Assembly: GCA_025963635.1 (NCBI GenBank) | Contig: JAOQAK010000024.1 | Span: 16,144 to 80,143 of the forward strand | Direction of reading: 5' to 3' | Length of the DNA stretch: 64,000 nucleotides | From: Ferruginibacter sp. | GTDB lineage: Bacteria; Bacteroidota; Bacteroidia; Chitinophagales; Chitinophagaceae | Shown here: piece by piece, positions 10,601 to 20,300 of the stretch | Layout: each line of letters begins with the position of its first letter | Position numbering within the stretch: position 1 is the first letter of the stretch | Program-made: the position numbers and the translations under genes | The notes under the pieces: generated by a model | Database searches by the model: none | Told to the model about the DNA's origin: nothing | The model's input: only the letters and a program-made list of their open reading frames with translations

Positions 10601-10887
10601 CAGTGTATGCCATCAACAATGCGGAAATGAATGTATTTGATGCCACTTATCTAAAATTAAGAGAAGCCCGGATTGAATTCAGTTTGCCGGAGCACCTGCT
10701 ATCTAAAATAGGCATTAAACAAACCAATGTGGCAATATATGGAAGGGATCTTTTCAACTTCACCAAGTTTCCGGGGTTTGATCCGGAAGGCGGCAATTTA
10801 AACAACGGAACCATCACGCCAGGGGTTGAGTTGATGCAGTTTCCCTCCACAAGAAATGTGGGTGTTAACCTCACTTTTAAATTTTAA
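7672..10887 (+). CDS. SusC/RagA-type TonB-linked outer membrane protein
   Basis: This 1071-aa TonB-dependent importer has a signal peptide ending near SAQQ (about residue 33) and a carboxypeptidase-regulatory-like domain at about 35-120. A plug domain follows at about 125-250 (VVVTALGIKREEKSLGYA; LSGKVAGLNIQ; ALIVLDGVPI; SITVLKGPGATALYGSRA). A 22-strand barrel ends in an aromatic C-terminus (VGVNLTFKF) for BAM-dependent insertion. No STN domain precedes the carboxypeptidase-like domain. It lies 80 bp after fecR and 20 bp before its susD partner. It would transport oligomers captured by the SusD lipoprotein. The substrate cannot be told from sequence: there are no glycoside hydrolases beside it. 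Confidence 0.95.
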   Translation: MKQNLSEQLRKVLKKRLPFVFLILCCQALSAQQIAVVKGTVMNDSNEILPGVTIKVTALNGKRDYSNMTDENGVFIFNNLGSGRLYNFSVSFIGYETSIIKNYLVKQGENNTLLVKLKQTNTSLQEVVVTALGIKREEKSLGYAAQTVTENTVKDAKTNNWVNSLSGKVAGLNIQGTGAGPMGSSRITLRGENSLNLDNNQALIVLDGVPISSKITGTGYNSHLSTDSPVDFGSAVSDINPDDIASITVLKGPGATALYGSRAAGGALIITTKNGSRKDKGLGITYNTNISMDQVNRWPDYQYEYGEGRTSAYYSYGDSPDGINTSTGVAAGRAWGPKFKGQSYFQYDPTTADNLATSRTPWVADPDYIKGFFQTGLTFSNSVSVEGGTDKGSARLSVSHLKNTWIIPNTGYERLTAALSVNQKVTDKLKINGKVTYTNKTSNNLPSAGYNNQTLMYFLIIGTAPNIRPDWFKPYWQPGLVGIKQKNPFNPGPDNPYLDIYENINKMNKHGVVGTLSANYEISKKMEFMIRSGVDMSFEFRSQQRPYSMTKFPQGNYREQNVFNYEVNTDALLTFKDNITSKIKYSISAGANIMKQTYDFAGLYAERLAQPGIYQISNSLDQAVADPQKSSKAINSVYATSQWSYMEKVFLDVTGRNDWSSTLPFSNNSFFYPSVSTSFLLSDLFNLPAQISFAKFRLSWAQVGNDTRPYQTSKYYDRIYGNSFTNPGTLFNPGLKPEIISSYESGLDIRFLKSRVSVDLAVYQNKSRNQIIAIPLDPTSGYSSALINAGLIESKGVELQLKGTPLLTKNFKWSSTLNWSINRSYVRELASGITSQVIYSHSGNVTIEARVGGRMGDMYGRGFQRSPDGEIIYNSTGLPATLDTKTKVWGNAFADWKAGLMNEFTYKNWRVSILFDYQKGGSMFSQTNHKSNTLGKTNVTLPGRDDGIIGDGVVYNSATGKYTPNTVKVSADSYYETVYAINNAEMNVFDATYLKLREARIEFSLPEHLLSKIGIKQTNVAIYGRDLFNFTKFPGFDPEGGNLNNGTITPGVELMQFPSTRNVGVNLTFKF

Positions 10888-10907
10888 ATGAACCAAAAAA
10901 AATCATT

Positions 10908-12392
10908 ATGAAATTGTTTAGAAATATATACCTGCCGCTTATCTTATTGTGTTGTGTGCTGGCATCCTGTACTAAGAACTTTGAGGAAATTAATACTGAT
11001 CCCAACCGGCCAAAAGAAATAAACCCGGGTGTAATGCTGGGGCAAATGCAATATCGTATCGTTAACACCAGTATCGGAGGTGCCCGGAATTTTACGCATG
11101 AATTAATGCAGGTAACCGCTCCGCGAAGCAGTAGCAGCAATGGCGTCCATAGGTATTATATTACACCCGGAGATGGAGTTTGGTCAGGCTTTTATAACAA
11201 TATCACTGATATTGAAGACATCATTCAACTGTCGGATAAACTCGGCGAAAAAAATTATAAAGCAATTGCACTGGTGTATAAATGTTGGGCGTATTCGATA
11301 TTGACTGACCTGTATGGTGATGTGCCTTATTCCGAAGCAATCAAAGCTACTGAAGGAAATTTTCAACCAAAATTTGATAGCCAAAAGGATATTTATACTC
11401 AAATCTTAAAAGACCTTGCTACTGCCAATGACCTGTTTGACGACACTAAAGCGTTGATCTATGCAGGCGATAATGTGTATCCTTCCAATGCGCTGACAGG
11501 AGGTAAAAATATCGGGATTCAGCGCTGGAAAAAATTCAGCAATACACTTCGCCTAAGACTTCTATTAAGGTTAACAAAAAGACAAGGTGAAATAGATGTA
11601 AATGCACAGATCACTGCTATTTTATCGGATGCGGTAAAATTTCCGGTATTTGCCAGTAATGCAGATGACTGCATTTTCAGGTATCCAAATGTGTATCCTT
11701 ATTTTAATCCTTATTTTACAGCAAGGCAATTAGACTGGCGGGATGGAACTTATTATACTAAGTTCTTTCTTGACAAAATGAACACAGCCAATGATCCACG
11801 CAGGGCAGTTTGGGCGTTGCCTGTTACGGCGGCTGGTGCAAGTGTTTTTCAGGGGATTGAAAGTGGCTATCCAACGAGCACAGAATACGTGGTTGGTAAA
11901 AATTCAAGTTATACGGATGCACTTAAAACTTCTTCTTACCTGGGTGTAATGTTGACTTATGCTGAAGCTGAATTTATAAAAGCCGAACTTGCTTTAAAGG
12001 GCTTTACTACAGGCAAAACACCTAAAGCGCATTATGATAATGGTATAGCCGCATCCATCACACAATGGGGCGCTACTATGCAGGCGGGTTATTTAGCCCA
12101 GCCAGGCGTTATTTACGATGCTACTGCGAGTGCTGATGCCCGGTTGGAACAAATAATGCTGCAAAAATATTATGCCTATTTCTTCGTGGATTACCAGGCA
12201 TGGTTCGAGAAAAGAAGAACCGGCTACCCGGTATTGCCAAGAGGAGCAGGTATACCTGTTGAAAATATTTTTCCTTCCCGGATACCTTACCCAACTTATT
12301 TGCAATCGCTTAACCCGGCAAATTATACTGCTGCTGTTGCTGCTATGGGCGGTAAGGATGACAGCAATATAAAAGTGTGGTGGGATAAATAA
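10908..12392 (+). CDS. SusD/RagB-type surface lipoprotein
   Basis: This 494-aa nutrient-binding lipoprotein is the partner of the preceding SusC. A lipobox ends at Cys21 (LLCCVLASC). The mature start, TKNFEEINTDPNRPKE, is characteristic of the SusD-like group 2 subfamily (PF12771 style). TPR-like helices run through the protein (IALVYKCWAYSILTDLYGDVPYSEA), and the C-terminus has the usual aromatic IPYPT..LNPANY block. It acts as a lid over the SusC barrel on the cell surface. The 20-bp gap to susC shows co-transcription. No terminator is obvious after it before the phosphoesterase gene 148 bp downstream. Confidence 0.94.
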   Translation: MKLFRNIYLPLILLCCVLASCTKNFEEINTDPNRPKEINPGVMLGQMQYRIVNTSIGGARNFTHELMQVTAPRSSSSNGVHRYYITPGDGVWSGFYNNITDIEDIIQLSDKLGEKNYKAIALVYKCWAYSILTDLYGDVPYSEAIKATEGNFQPKFDSQKDIYTQILKDLATANDLFDDTKALIYAGDNVYPSNALTGGKNIGIQRWKKFSNTLRLRLLLRLTKRQGEIDVNAQITAILSDAVKFPVFASNADDCIFRYPNVYPYFNPYFTARQLDWRDGTYYTKFFLDKMNTANDPRRAVWALPVTAAGASVFQGIESGYPTSTEYVVGKNSSYTDALKTSSYLGVMLTYAEAEFIKAELALKGFTTGKTPKAHYDNGIAASITQWGATMQAGYLAQPGVIYDATASADARLEQIMLQKYYAYFFVDYQAWFEKRRTGYPVLPRGAGIPVENIFPSRIPYPTYLQSLNPANYTAAVAAMGGKDDSNIKVWWDK

Positions 12393-12540
12393 TCTAATGA
12401 TACTGCCCATGGATATTGAAATTATCCAGTGCAACAGCGCTTCCATAACCGCCATGCTATTTCAACCCTTTAAACACCTTCATTCGAATGATGATGTTTA
12501 AATAAACTGAATTCTTGTTTAACTCTAATAGATTAATTGT

Positions 12541-14997
12541 ATGATAAGATTGTTTTTTTTTACGACGCTATGTGTTGTAATAAATAGTGTCGGAGCTCAG
12601 AATAGTGTAAGCAAGAAGCCCTTTGCGAATAAAATTTCCGCCAAAACAACGGTTATGCTGCCCAATGGCTGGTCGCTAACACCGGCCGGCAGAAGTTTGG
12701 AAGCAGGTGACTTTCCGCTTAACATTGCAGTTGCCAGTTCAAAAAAAATGATTGCTGTTACCAATAACGGGCAAAGTATTCAAACCATCCAGTTGATTGA
12801 CATACAGCATGAGCAAGTGTTACATACCATTGAGATTCCAACAGCTTTTTACGGCTTAAAATTCAGCAAGGATGAAAAATACCTGTATGCATCAGGTGGC
12901 AATGATAACCGTATAGTTAAGTACAGTATTGCACAAGGGAAATTGATATTGAACGACAGTATTCTATTAGGTAAGAAATGGCCTGAAAAAATATCTCCGG
13001 TGGGAATAGAAATCGATGACGATCGTAATATCCTGTATGCAGTAACGAAAGAAAATAACAGTTTATATGTTGTTGATCTTACTTCTAAAAAAATAGTTCG
13101 CCAGGTCCCGCTCGGTCATGAAGCCTATGCCTGCATTTTATCGCCTGATAAAAAGGAGTTGTTTATTTCTTTATGGGGAGGTAAAAAGGTTGCTGTCTAC
13201 AATACTGTGTCCGGTGAGGTTGTAGGCCAAATACCGGTGTCTTTAAATCCCAATGAATTAGCACTTACCAGGAACGGAAAAATACTTTTTGTTGCCAACG
13301 CCGGTGATAACAGTGTTTCTGTGATAGATACTAAAGCAAGAAAACCTATAGAGCTTTTAAATGCAGCCCTATTTGCCAATGCACCCGCAGGCTCCGCTAC
13401 CAACGGCGTTGCCCTTTCCGAAAATGAAAAACTTTTGTACATCGCAAATGCAGATAATAATTTTGTTGCTGTTTTTGATGTGAGTAAACCGGGTTCAAGT
13501 AAATCTAAGGGCTTTATACCAGTTGGCTGGTATCCAACCAATGTGCGGGTGATTGGTAATAAAATAATAGTAGCCAATGGCAAAGGGTTTAGCTCTTTTC
13601 CAAATCCAAAAGGGCCCCAGCCGGTATCTGCCAGTGTATTATCTGAAACCCACATGGGGGAAGCAAGTCGTAATAAAAGACTACAATACATTGGGTCGCT
13701 GATGAAGGGTACGCTTAGTATTATTGACAGTCCGACCGATGCCGAACTAGCGGTTTATTCAAAAACAGTTTATCGTAATACACCTTATACAAAGGAGAAG
13801 GAACTGGTTACGGAAGGAGAAGCCGGAAACCCAATTCCATCTAAAGTTGGAGAAGCATCCCCAATCAAATATGTGTTTTATATTTTAAAAGAGAACCGAA
13901 CCTACGACCAGGTTTTTGGAGACATATCGGAAGGCAACGGCGATACCTCCCTTTGCTTGTTTGGTGAAAAATATACACCCAATCAACACAAACTTGCCCG
14001 TGAATTTGTGCTATTGGATAATTTTTATGTGGATGCGGAAGTGAGTGCTGATGGCCATAATTGGAGCCTTGGGGCGCATGCCAATGACTATCTTGAAAAG
14101 ACATGGCCTACCAGCTACGGCAGACGTGGCGGCGCAACTGAAGGTATGGGCAGAAGAGAAATTGCCAATAATAAAGATGGTTTTCTATGGGATTTTTGTA
14201 AGAAATCAAATGTTAGTTACAGAACCTATGGTGTTTTCCAGGATAAAGAAAAGGGAAATATTCCTTCATTGATCGGTCACGAATGCAGCTATTTCCCCAC
14301 GTTTTATTTAAACAATGTCCGGGATACTACCAGGTTTCAAAAATGGAAAAAAGACTTTGATTCGCTGCTTGCGATCAACAGCGTACCACGATTTAACTCT
14401 ATCCGGTTAGGTGGCGATCATACCCAGGGGCTAGCGGTAGGTAGACCTACTCCTTTTGCCTGTGTTGCAGACAATGACCTTGCCGTCGGTTTGTTAATTG
14501 AACACTTGAGTAAAAGTGTAATCTGGAAGGAGAGCGCCGTTTTTATACTCGAAGATGATGCACAAAACGGCCCCGACCATGTAGATGCACATCGCTCAAA
14601 TGCACTGGTCATAAGTCCGTATACAAAAAGAAGATTTGTGGATCATTCTTTTTACTCCACCTCCGGAATGCTTAGAACAATGGAATTGATATTGGGGCTA
14701 CCACCAATGACGCAATATGATGCGGCAGCCCGGCCCATGTGGCGCAGTTTTACTGCAGGGCCCGATTATAAAGCATATACAGCAGCGCCTTGTAATATCA
14801 ACCTGGATGATATAAATAAAAAATCTACCGAGACTGCAAAGAAATCAGCCTTGCTTGACTTTTCTAATGCCGATAAAATTGATGATAAAATATTTACAGA
14901 AATACTGTGGAAAGGGATTAAGGGAGAATCAGCTATCGTACCCGTTCCCAGGAGAAGTGCGTTTGTAAAGGTAACATCAAAAGATAAGGATGATTGA
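12541..14997 (+). CDS. Secreted YncE-like beta-propeller / phosphoesterase
   Basis: This 818-aa two-domain protein has an N-terminal signal peptide (about 1-20, ending VGAQN). Residues about 35-345 form a seven-bladed propeller of YVTN/YncE-type repeats (VTNNGQSIQTIQLID; YVVDLTSKKIVRQVPLG; FVANAGDNSVSVIDT). The second half, about 440-740, is an alkaline-phosphatase-superfamily phosphoesterase (PF04185 type), recognised by FYILKENRTYDQVFGD, DGHNWSLGAHANDY, RLGGDHTQG and EDDAQNGPDHVDAH. These blocks hold the metal-ligand Asp/His residues. The architecture is common in Bacteroidota and acidobacteria and is probably periplasmic or secreted. The exact phosphoester substrate is unknown. Its position next to two Sus pairs suggests use in scavenging phosphate or a phosphorylated nutrient, which is inference. 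Confidence 0.88.
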   Translation: MIRLFFFTTLCVVINSVGAQNSVSKKPFANKISAKTTVMLPNGWSLTPAGRSLEAGDFPLNIAVASSKKMIAVTNNGQSIQTIQLIDIQHEQVLHTIEIPTAFYGLKFSKDEKYLYASGGNDNRIVKYSIAQGKLILNDSILLGKKWPEKISPVGIEIDDDRNILYAVTKENNSLYVVDLTSKKIVRQVPLGHEAYACILSPDKKELFISLWGGKKVAVYNTVSGEVVGQIPVSLNPNELALTRNGKILFVANAGDNSVSVIDTKARKPIELLNAALFANAPAGSATNGVALSENEKLLYIANADNNFVAVFDVSKPGSSKSKGFIPVGWYPTNVRVIGNKIIVANGKGFSSFPNPKGPQPVSASVLSETHMGEASRNKRLQYIGSLMKGTLSIIDSPTDAELAVYSKTVYRNTPYTKEKELVTEGEAGNPIPSKVGEASPIKYVFYILKENRTYDQVFGDISEGNGDTSLCLFGEKYTPNQHKLAREFVLLDNFYVDAEVSADGHNWSLGAHANDYLEKTWPTSYGRRGGATEGMGRREIANNKDGFLWDFCKKSNVSYRTYGVFQDKEKGNIPSLIGHECSYFPTFYLNNVRDTTRFQKWKKDFDSLLAINSVPRFNSIRLGGDHTQGLAVGRPTPFACVADNDLAVGLLIEHLSKSVIWKESAVFILEDDAQNGPDHVDAHRSNALVISPYTKRRFVDHSFYSTSGMLRTMELILGLPPMTQYDAAARPMWRSFTAGPDYKAYTAAPCNINLDDINKKSTETAKKSALLDFSNADKIDDKIFTEILWKGIKGESAIVPVPRRSAFVKVTSKDKDD

Positions 14998-15162
14998 TTG
15001 TTGGTGTTCCCAGGTATAGTATCGCAATTGGCTGGACTATCAACAAATGGTTACCCAATCGTTATCAAATAAGCATATAATTACCAACAAATTATTATCA
15101 GTTATTAAACGTTGTTGCAGTCTTTTGCCTGCTCTTATTTTTGCCGTTCCAAACTGACATTA

Positions 15163-16467
15163 ATGACTTCATTTAAAAGTATTATAGGTAAATTATTTTT
15201 CTCGCCAGTTCTACTATTTCTATTTTATACTGCGGCGTATACACAAATAAAATCTCCAGACCCTCACTATAAATTAATAGGGGGGAAAGATTTCGTTCAA
15301 TCAAAAAATTATTACCTGCTTACATTATTCCAGGAGATTTCGGAGGTAAATAATTTATTGGAACATGACAAAGTGCTGTCAGGCATCGCCAAAACAAAAG
15401 TTGATTCACTGGTTGCATCCTTAAAAAATTGCGGCAAGGATGGTGAATGTTATATCAGCAGGATGAAGTTTAATGAAGAAGAAATAAAACTTGTCAGCGA
15501 CCGGTTATCTGAACTGTACCGACCTGGGAATGTCCTGGGAAAAATGGTTCTTAATCATTTAATTCCTTCTGGTGCGTATGTCTTATTCCAGCAATTGCCC
15601 CCTAAGGATATGTTGGTAAAAGCATGGGAACAGGATGCGCGTGGAATCAATTTTGGATTGGACGTATATGCAGGAGGGAAAAAGCCTAATTATCCACTCA
15701 TTGATTCTATCAGCTTCAACACCCGGGATGGCGGCAATAACAATGCTTACCTCCTCAGCTATGTAAGTCTATTGTATAACACGAGTGCCCTCGTTGCGCT
15801 TGAGAACAAATCAAATCTCAATTTCTTCAGTCCATCTCTCAACGCGGCGCTTCACTTTTTAGAAATGAATGAAAGAGAACAGGCTGGGGACTTTGAGCCG
15901 ATGGCAGAAGGAGAAAATAAAGCGGCTTTTGACCGTATAAAGACTGTCAGATGGGCCAATTTCAAATACTCTGTGATTCTTGTTCCGGGTGCAGGGCCTG
16001 AAAAGTCGGATGTGGCGCTAAGCGCAGAAGGCATGCTAAGATGCAGGCTTGCAGCGCTCCAATACGCAAATGGTATTGCACCCTTTATTGTTGCCTCTGG
16101 TGGGAAAGTGCATCCCTATAAAACAAAATATTGCGAAGCAACTGAGATGAAAAAATTTCTCATAGAAAAGTTGCATATTCCTGGGAATGCTATAATCATC
16201 GACCCGCATGCCCGCCACACCACTACAAACATGCGCAATACGGCCCGGTTAATATATCGCTATGGAATTCCCTTTGATAAACCAGGTATCACCTGCACCA
16301 CACGTGGGCAAAGTACCATGATCGGAGCAACCTTAATTGAAAGATGCATCAAGGAATTAAACGAAGCCCCCTATAAAAATGGCAATCGTTTAAGCGAGAC
16401 AGAAATTGAATTTTATCCGCTGGTTGAAGCGCTGCAGATCAATCCTGCAGAACCAATGGACCCCTAA
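15163..16467 (+). CDS. YdcF/DUF218-family exported protein
   Basis: This protein of about 434 aa starts at the ATG at 15163, giving MTSFKSIIGKLFF followed by a hydrophobic signal segment. The upstream extension has no signal-like character. The N-terminal two-thirds is an all-helical family-specific region. From about residue 270 it contains a DUF218 domain: VILVPGAGPEKS, RLAALQYANGIAPFIVASGGKVHP, EATEMKKFLIEKLHIPGNAIIIDPHARHT, and a closing segment with TTNMRNTARL. DUF218 proteins such as YdcF and SanA act at the envelope, but their reaction is not well defined. The gene overlaps the next ORF's upstream in-frame region, and the true start of that gene is 16 bp after this stop. Confidence 0.75.
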   Translation: MTSFKSIIGKLFFSPVLLFLFYTAAYTQIKSPDPHYKLIGGKDFVQSKNYYLLTLFQEISEVNNLLEHDKVLSGIAKTKVDSLVASLKNCGKDGECYISRMKFNEEEIKLVSDRLSELYRPGNVLGKMVLNHLIPSGAYVLFQQLPPKDMLVKAWEQDARGINFGLDVYAGGKKPNYPLIDSISFNTRDGGNNNAYLLSYVSLLYNTSALVALENKSNLNFFSPSLNAALHFLEMNEREQAGDFEPMAEGENKAAFDRIKTVRWANFKYSVILVPGAGPEKSDVALSAEGMLRCRLAALQYANGIAPFIVASGGKVHPYKTKYCEATEMKKFLIEKLHIPGNAIIIDPHARHTTTNMRNTARLIYRYGIPFDKPGITCTTRGQSTMIGATLIERCIKELNEAPYKNGNRLSETEIEFYPLVEALQINPAEPMDP

Positions 16468-16483
16468 ACCTCCTACAAAAATT

Positions 16484-17356
16484 ATGAAAATTATTTTATT
16501 CTCAACAACACTGGCACTTGCAATTGTCACTTTATCATTTAACGCTATTGTTGATATGAAGATCGAACGATCTTTTACGATAGATTCTCTTGGCGCCTGC
16601 CAGGGAATTTCGTACCAACAGGGAAAACTTTTTTTATATGGTGACCGCGAAACTGGTGTTATTAGAGAATACCGGGAGGACGCTGACAGCCTGGTATACC
16701 TGGGCCATGAAATGAAACTTACCCTGCATGATACAGATGTGATTAATCATCCCACTGGTATCGCATATCATGAAAAAGATCCCGTATTTATCGGTAACAG
16801 TATCCGGCTAAATAAAGAAGGTACGCTCTGGAAAGCAATGATTTATTGCGTGAACTGGCAGGGGCTGCAACGCACCGGAAGCCTTGATGGCAATCTTATC
16901 AATACCATCGAAGATGATGCATGCATACAGGGAACAAGGCCTGAATATGTGCAGTACGGCAACAAATGGTTTGTGGCCACAGCAGACTACGGTGGCAAGG
17001 CAAACGAAGTGAGATTGTACGACCCGGCCCTTTTGAAAAAGGTTAAAAGAACTTCTGAAAAAGGAGTGGTATTTAAAAAATTCACCTGCGATCCATGGGT
17101 ACAAAACCTTCATTGGATGGCAGACAAGGGTATATTGGTATTGATTCAAAACCAGGTGGAAGGAAGAAAATGGCGCTTTGCATTTTTAGACCTCGATAAA
17201 TCTATCAGGGATGGTAAACAATCTGTAATAAAAGTAGTGGACCTGTCGCCGGAGAATGAACTGGAGGGCTTTACATTTTTAAAGGATTATACCAGGGGAA
17301 TAGCGGTAAGCTCATCCCGCCGTAACAATGCAACAATGATCTCCGTGCAGGATTAA
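16484..17356 (+). CDS. Exported beta-propeller-like protein, function unknown
   Basis: This protein of about 290 aa begins at the ATG at 16484, directly before a signal peptide (KIILFSTTLALAIVTLSF). The earlier in-frame ATG at 16406 lies inside the ydcF-like gene and is unlikely. The mature part shows repeating short beta segments with aromatic and Asp/Gly turns (GISYQQGKLFLYGDRETG; HPTGIAYHEKDPVFIGNS; WFVATADYGGKANEVRLYD; ENELEGFTFLKDYTRGIAVSSS). These read like propeller blades. No catalytic motif was recognised. It sits 34 bp before the second susC and is probably co-transcribed, suggesting a role in handling the same surface substrate. Confidence 0.65.
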   Translation: MKIILFSTTLALAIVTLSFNAIVDMKIERSFTIDSLGACQGISYQQGKLFLYGDRETGVIREYREDADSLVYLGHEMKLTLHDTDVINHPTGIAYHEKDPVFIGNSIRLNKEGTLWKAMIYCVNWQGLQRTGSLDGNLINTIEDDACIQGTRPEYVQYGNKWFVATADYGGKANEVRLYDPALLKKVKRTSEKGVVFKKFTCDPWVQNLHWMADKGILVLIQNQVEGRKWRFAFLDLDKSIRDGKQSVIKVVDLSPENELEGFTFLKDYTRGIAVSSSRRNNATMISVQD

Positions 17357-17389
17357 TAAATGGCTATAAAATCATAAAAATCATAAACA

Positions 17390-20300
17390 ATGCAAATAAG
17401 AAATTTACCAAAAGAAAATGTTGACACCTTAATAAAGCGGTTGTTCGTTTTTTGTATCGCTTTATTTTTATTAGCCGGGGCAAATGCTCAGGCTGGCAAA
17501 AATAATGGGGAATCGACACCTGTACTGACTGTAGCCGGAACTGTGAGTGACCAAAAAGGAAATCCATTGGAGGGCGTAAGTATCAATGTGAAAAAGAAGG
17601 GGAGGGGCATAATCACCGATGCCCGGGGACAGTTTACCATTGAAGTAAATGAAGGGGCTGTACTGGTGTTTTCTTCAAAGGGTTTTCAAAACCAGGAAGT
17701 ACCTGTGAAGAAAGCAACTGCTTTGAGAATCGTGTTGAAAGAAGACATTCAGTTAATGGATGAAGTAGTTTCCATTGGCTATCAAAGGTTGCGCAAGAGT
17801 GACCTTACCGGCGCTATATCCAGTGTGAAATCCAGCGAACTCAATCTTTCCTCGCCTACCATCAGCCAGGCACTTGTTGGCAAGGTGGCAGGGGTGCAGG
17901 TATCGCAGGTAAGTGGTGCTCCCTATTCCGGTACAAAGATCAGGGTTCGTGGAATTGGTTCTATCAATGCGAGTTCGGAACCTTTATATGTTATCGATGG
18001 ATATGCGGTAGGCGGCAATGTTAGTTCGGGCCCCGGCAATGGTGGAACGGGCACCGGGGGCTACAACCCCGCGACGGCTGGCAATGATATTTTTGTAAAT
18101 CCCGAAGATATTGAATCCATTGAAATATTGAAGGATGCGGCCTCTGCAGCTATTTACGGTTCAAGAGCCTCAGGCGGAGTAGTGTTGATCACTACAAAAC
18201 ATGGTAAGCTGGGTAAGGGCAAATTTGAGTATGACTACCAGGCAGGCATTAACCAGCTTGCCCACAAAGTAAAGATGATGAACTCATCTGAATTTGCGCA
18301 GTTATTTATTGACGGACGCAATAATAATTACCACGACGTACTGGTAGCAAACGGGGTAGCATGGAATGATGCTTTTTATTCAGATGACAACGCTACCCGT
18401 ACCGCCAAGGGAGGCGGTGCTTCCAGTAATATCCTGAAATCCATCTACGATTTTCCTACCCAAAAGCTTATAACACCGCAGTATAATACCGATTGGCAGG
18501 AGGCATTGTATAAAAATGCTTTTGTACAAAGGCATAACCTTTCCTTTTCCGGCGGCAAAGAGGGTGTTAGGTATGCAGTGAGTGGTGGCTACCAGGACCA
18601 GCCGGGCATCCTTACCGCTACATTTCAAAAGCGAACTAATTTCAGGGCAAATGTAGATGGCGAGATAAGTAAAAAACTAAAGGTAAGTGCCAATGTTGCC
18701 TATACCGATAACAATAACCGGGAAGTGCAGGAAGGCCGGTTTAACCAGGGCCCCATTTTAGGCGGACTTGTGATGATGCCCATTTTTTCGGTTTATAATA
18801 CTGATGGAACCTTGCAGCTTGGAAAGGCTTCTGAGCAAACAGACGGATTTGCATACAGTTTTCAAACCATTGAAAACCCTGTTGCACTTGCCGAGCGTGT
18901 TAAAATAACCCGCAAAGGAGCAAGAGGCACTTATAATGGAAGCGCCACCTACCAGTTACTTACTGATCTATCTGCGAGAGTGAACCTTGGCCTTCAGACC
19001 TACAATGAAAAATACGAGTATTATTATCCTACCAATTTAAGCAGTGGGGTAAATCCTCCGGGTTCGCCCGCAGCCGTAGCAGCCGCTACAGCTTCGGCCC
19101 AAACCATTTTAAATCTTGATAAGCTGGCAGAGTTCACCCTTAATTATAATAAGGAATTTAATAAACACCGGATCAATGCCATTGCAGGGTATACTTCACA
19201 GGAAACTACCAGTGATATTGTGAGCGTGGTAGCTAAAAATTTCAGCAATGATATTGTTCCTGAAATTACCGCCCAGGGAGCTGCTGCCGGGAGTTTTTTA
19301 TTAAATGGCAATACAGGAAAATCCACTACCACACTGGTTTCTTACCTGGCAAGGGTATTGTATTCTTTTAACAACCGTTACTTTCTTGCAGGCTCTATAC
19401 GCGCTGACGGTTCTTCAAGATTTGGACCCAATAACCGCTACGGAACTTTCCCCTCGGTTTCTGCAGGATGGAACCTATCGGACGAATCATTCTATCATAA
19501 CTGGCTAGGCAAAGGTTCTGCAATTAAACTTCGGGCAAGCTGGGGGCTGAGTGGAAATAATAATATTGGCAATTACCAATATGTACAATTGATTTCTTCT
19601 CCCGGTGGAACCGTATTAGGGAATACAATTTATTCTACTACAGCAGCAGGGAAACTAGCTGATGATAAACTGGGTTGGGAATCCACTTCACAGTATAATG
19701 TTGGAACGGATATCACCTTGTTGAATGGAAGGATTAGTGTGATTGGAAATTTTTATGTAGGTAGATCCTTCAATCTTTTATATGATAAAAATGTAACCGC
19801 TTCTTCCGGTTCCACTACGGTGCTTACCAACCTTAAAAATTCTGACATAAGAAACACCGGTTTTGATTTGCAGGTAGATGCAAAACTGATCAGGAAAAAG
19901 GATTTTTCTTTGAATGTAAGTGCAAACATTACTGCCAACAAAAACGAAGTAAAGAGCTTGGATGGAGCCAGTGAAGTTTACAGGGCAGGCGCAGAACGGT
20001 CGTACACAACCCATGTTACCCGTGAAGGCCAGCCAATCGGAATGTTCTACGGATTGAAGGTGGCAGGCATGGTAAAGCAAACTGATATGGCCAATATTGC
20101 TGCAGATGATGCAGTTTATGCTGCAAACAATAAATCATTTCCCAAAGGTTATGTGCTTAAAGGTCCGGCACGTTCCATTGGATATTCCAGTACTCCCTTG
20201 CAGCCCGGCGACCTGTATTTCAAAGACATGAGTGGAGATGGAATAGTGAATGAAGCAGATAAAGGGGTAATAGGTACTCCGTATCCTAAGTTCACGTATG

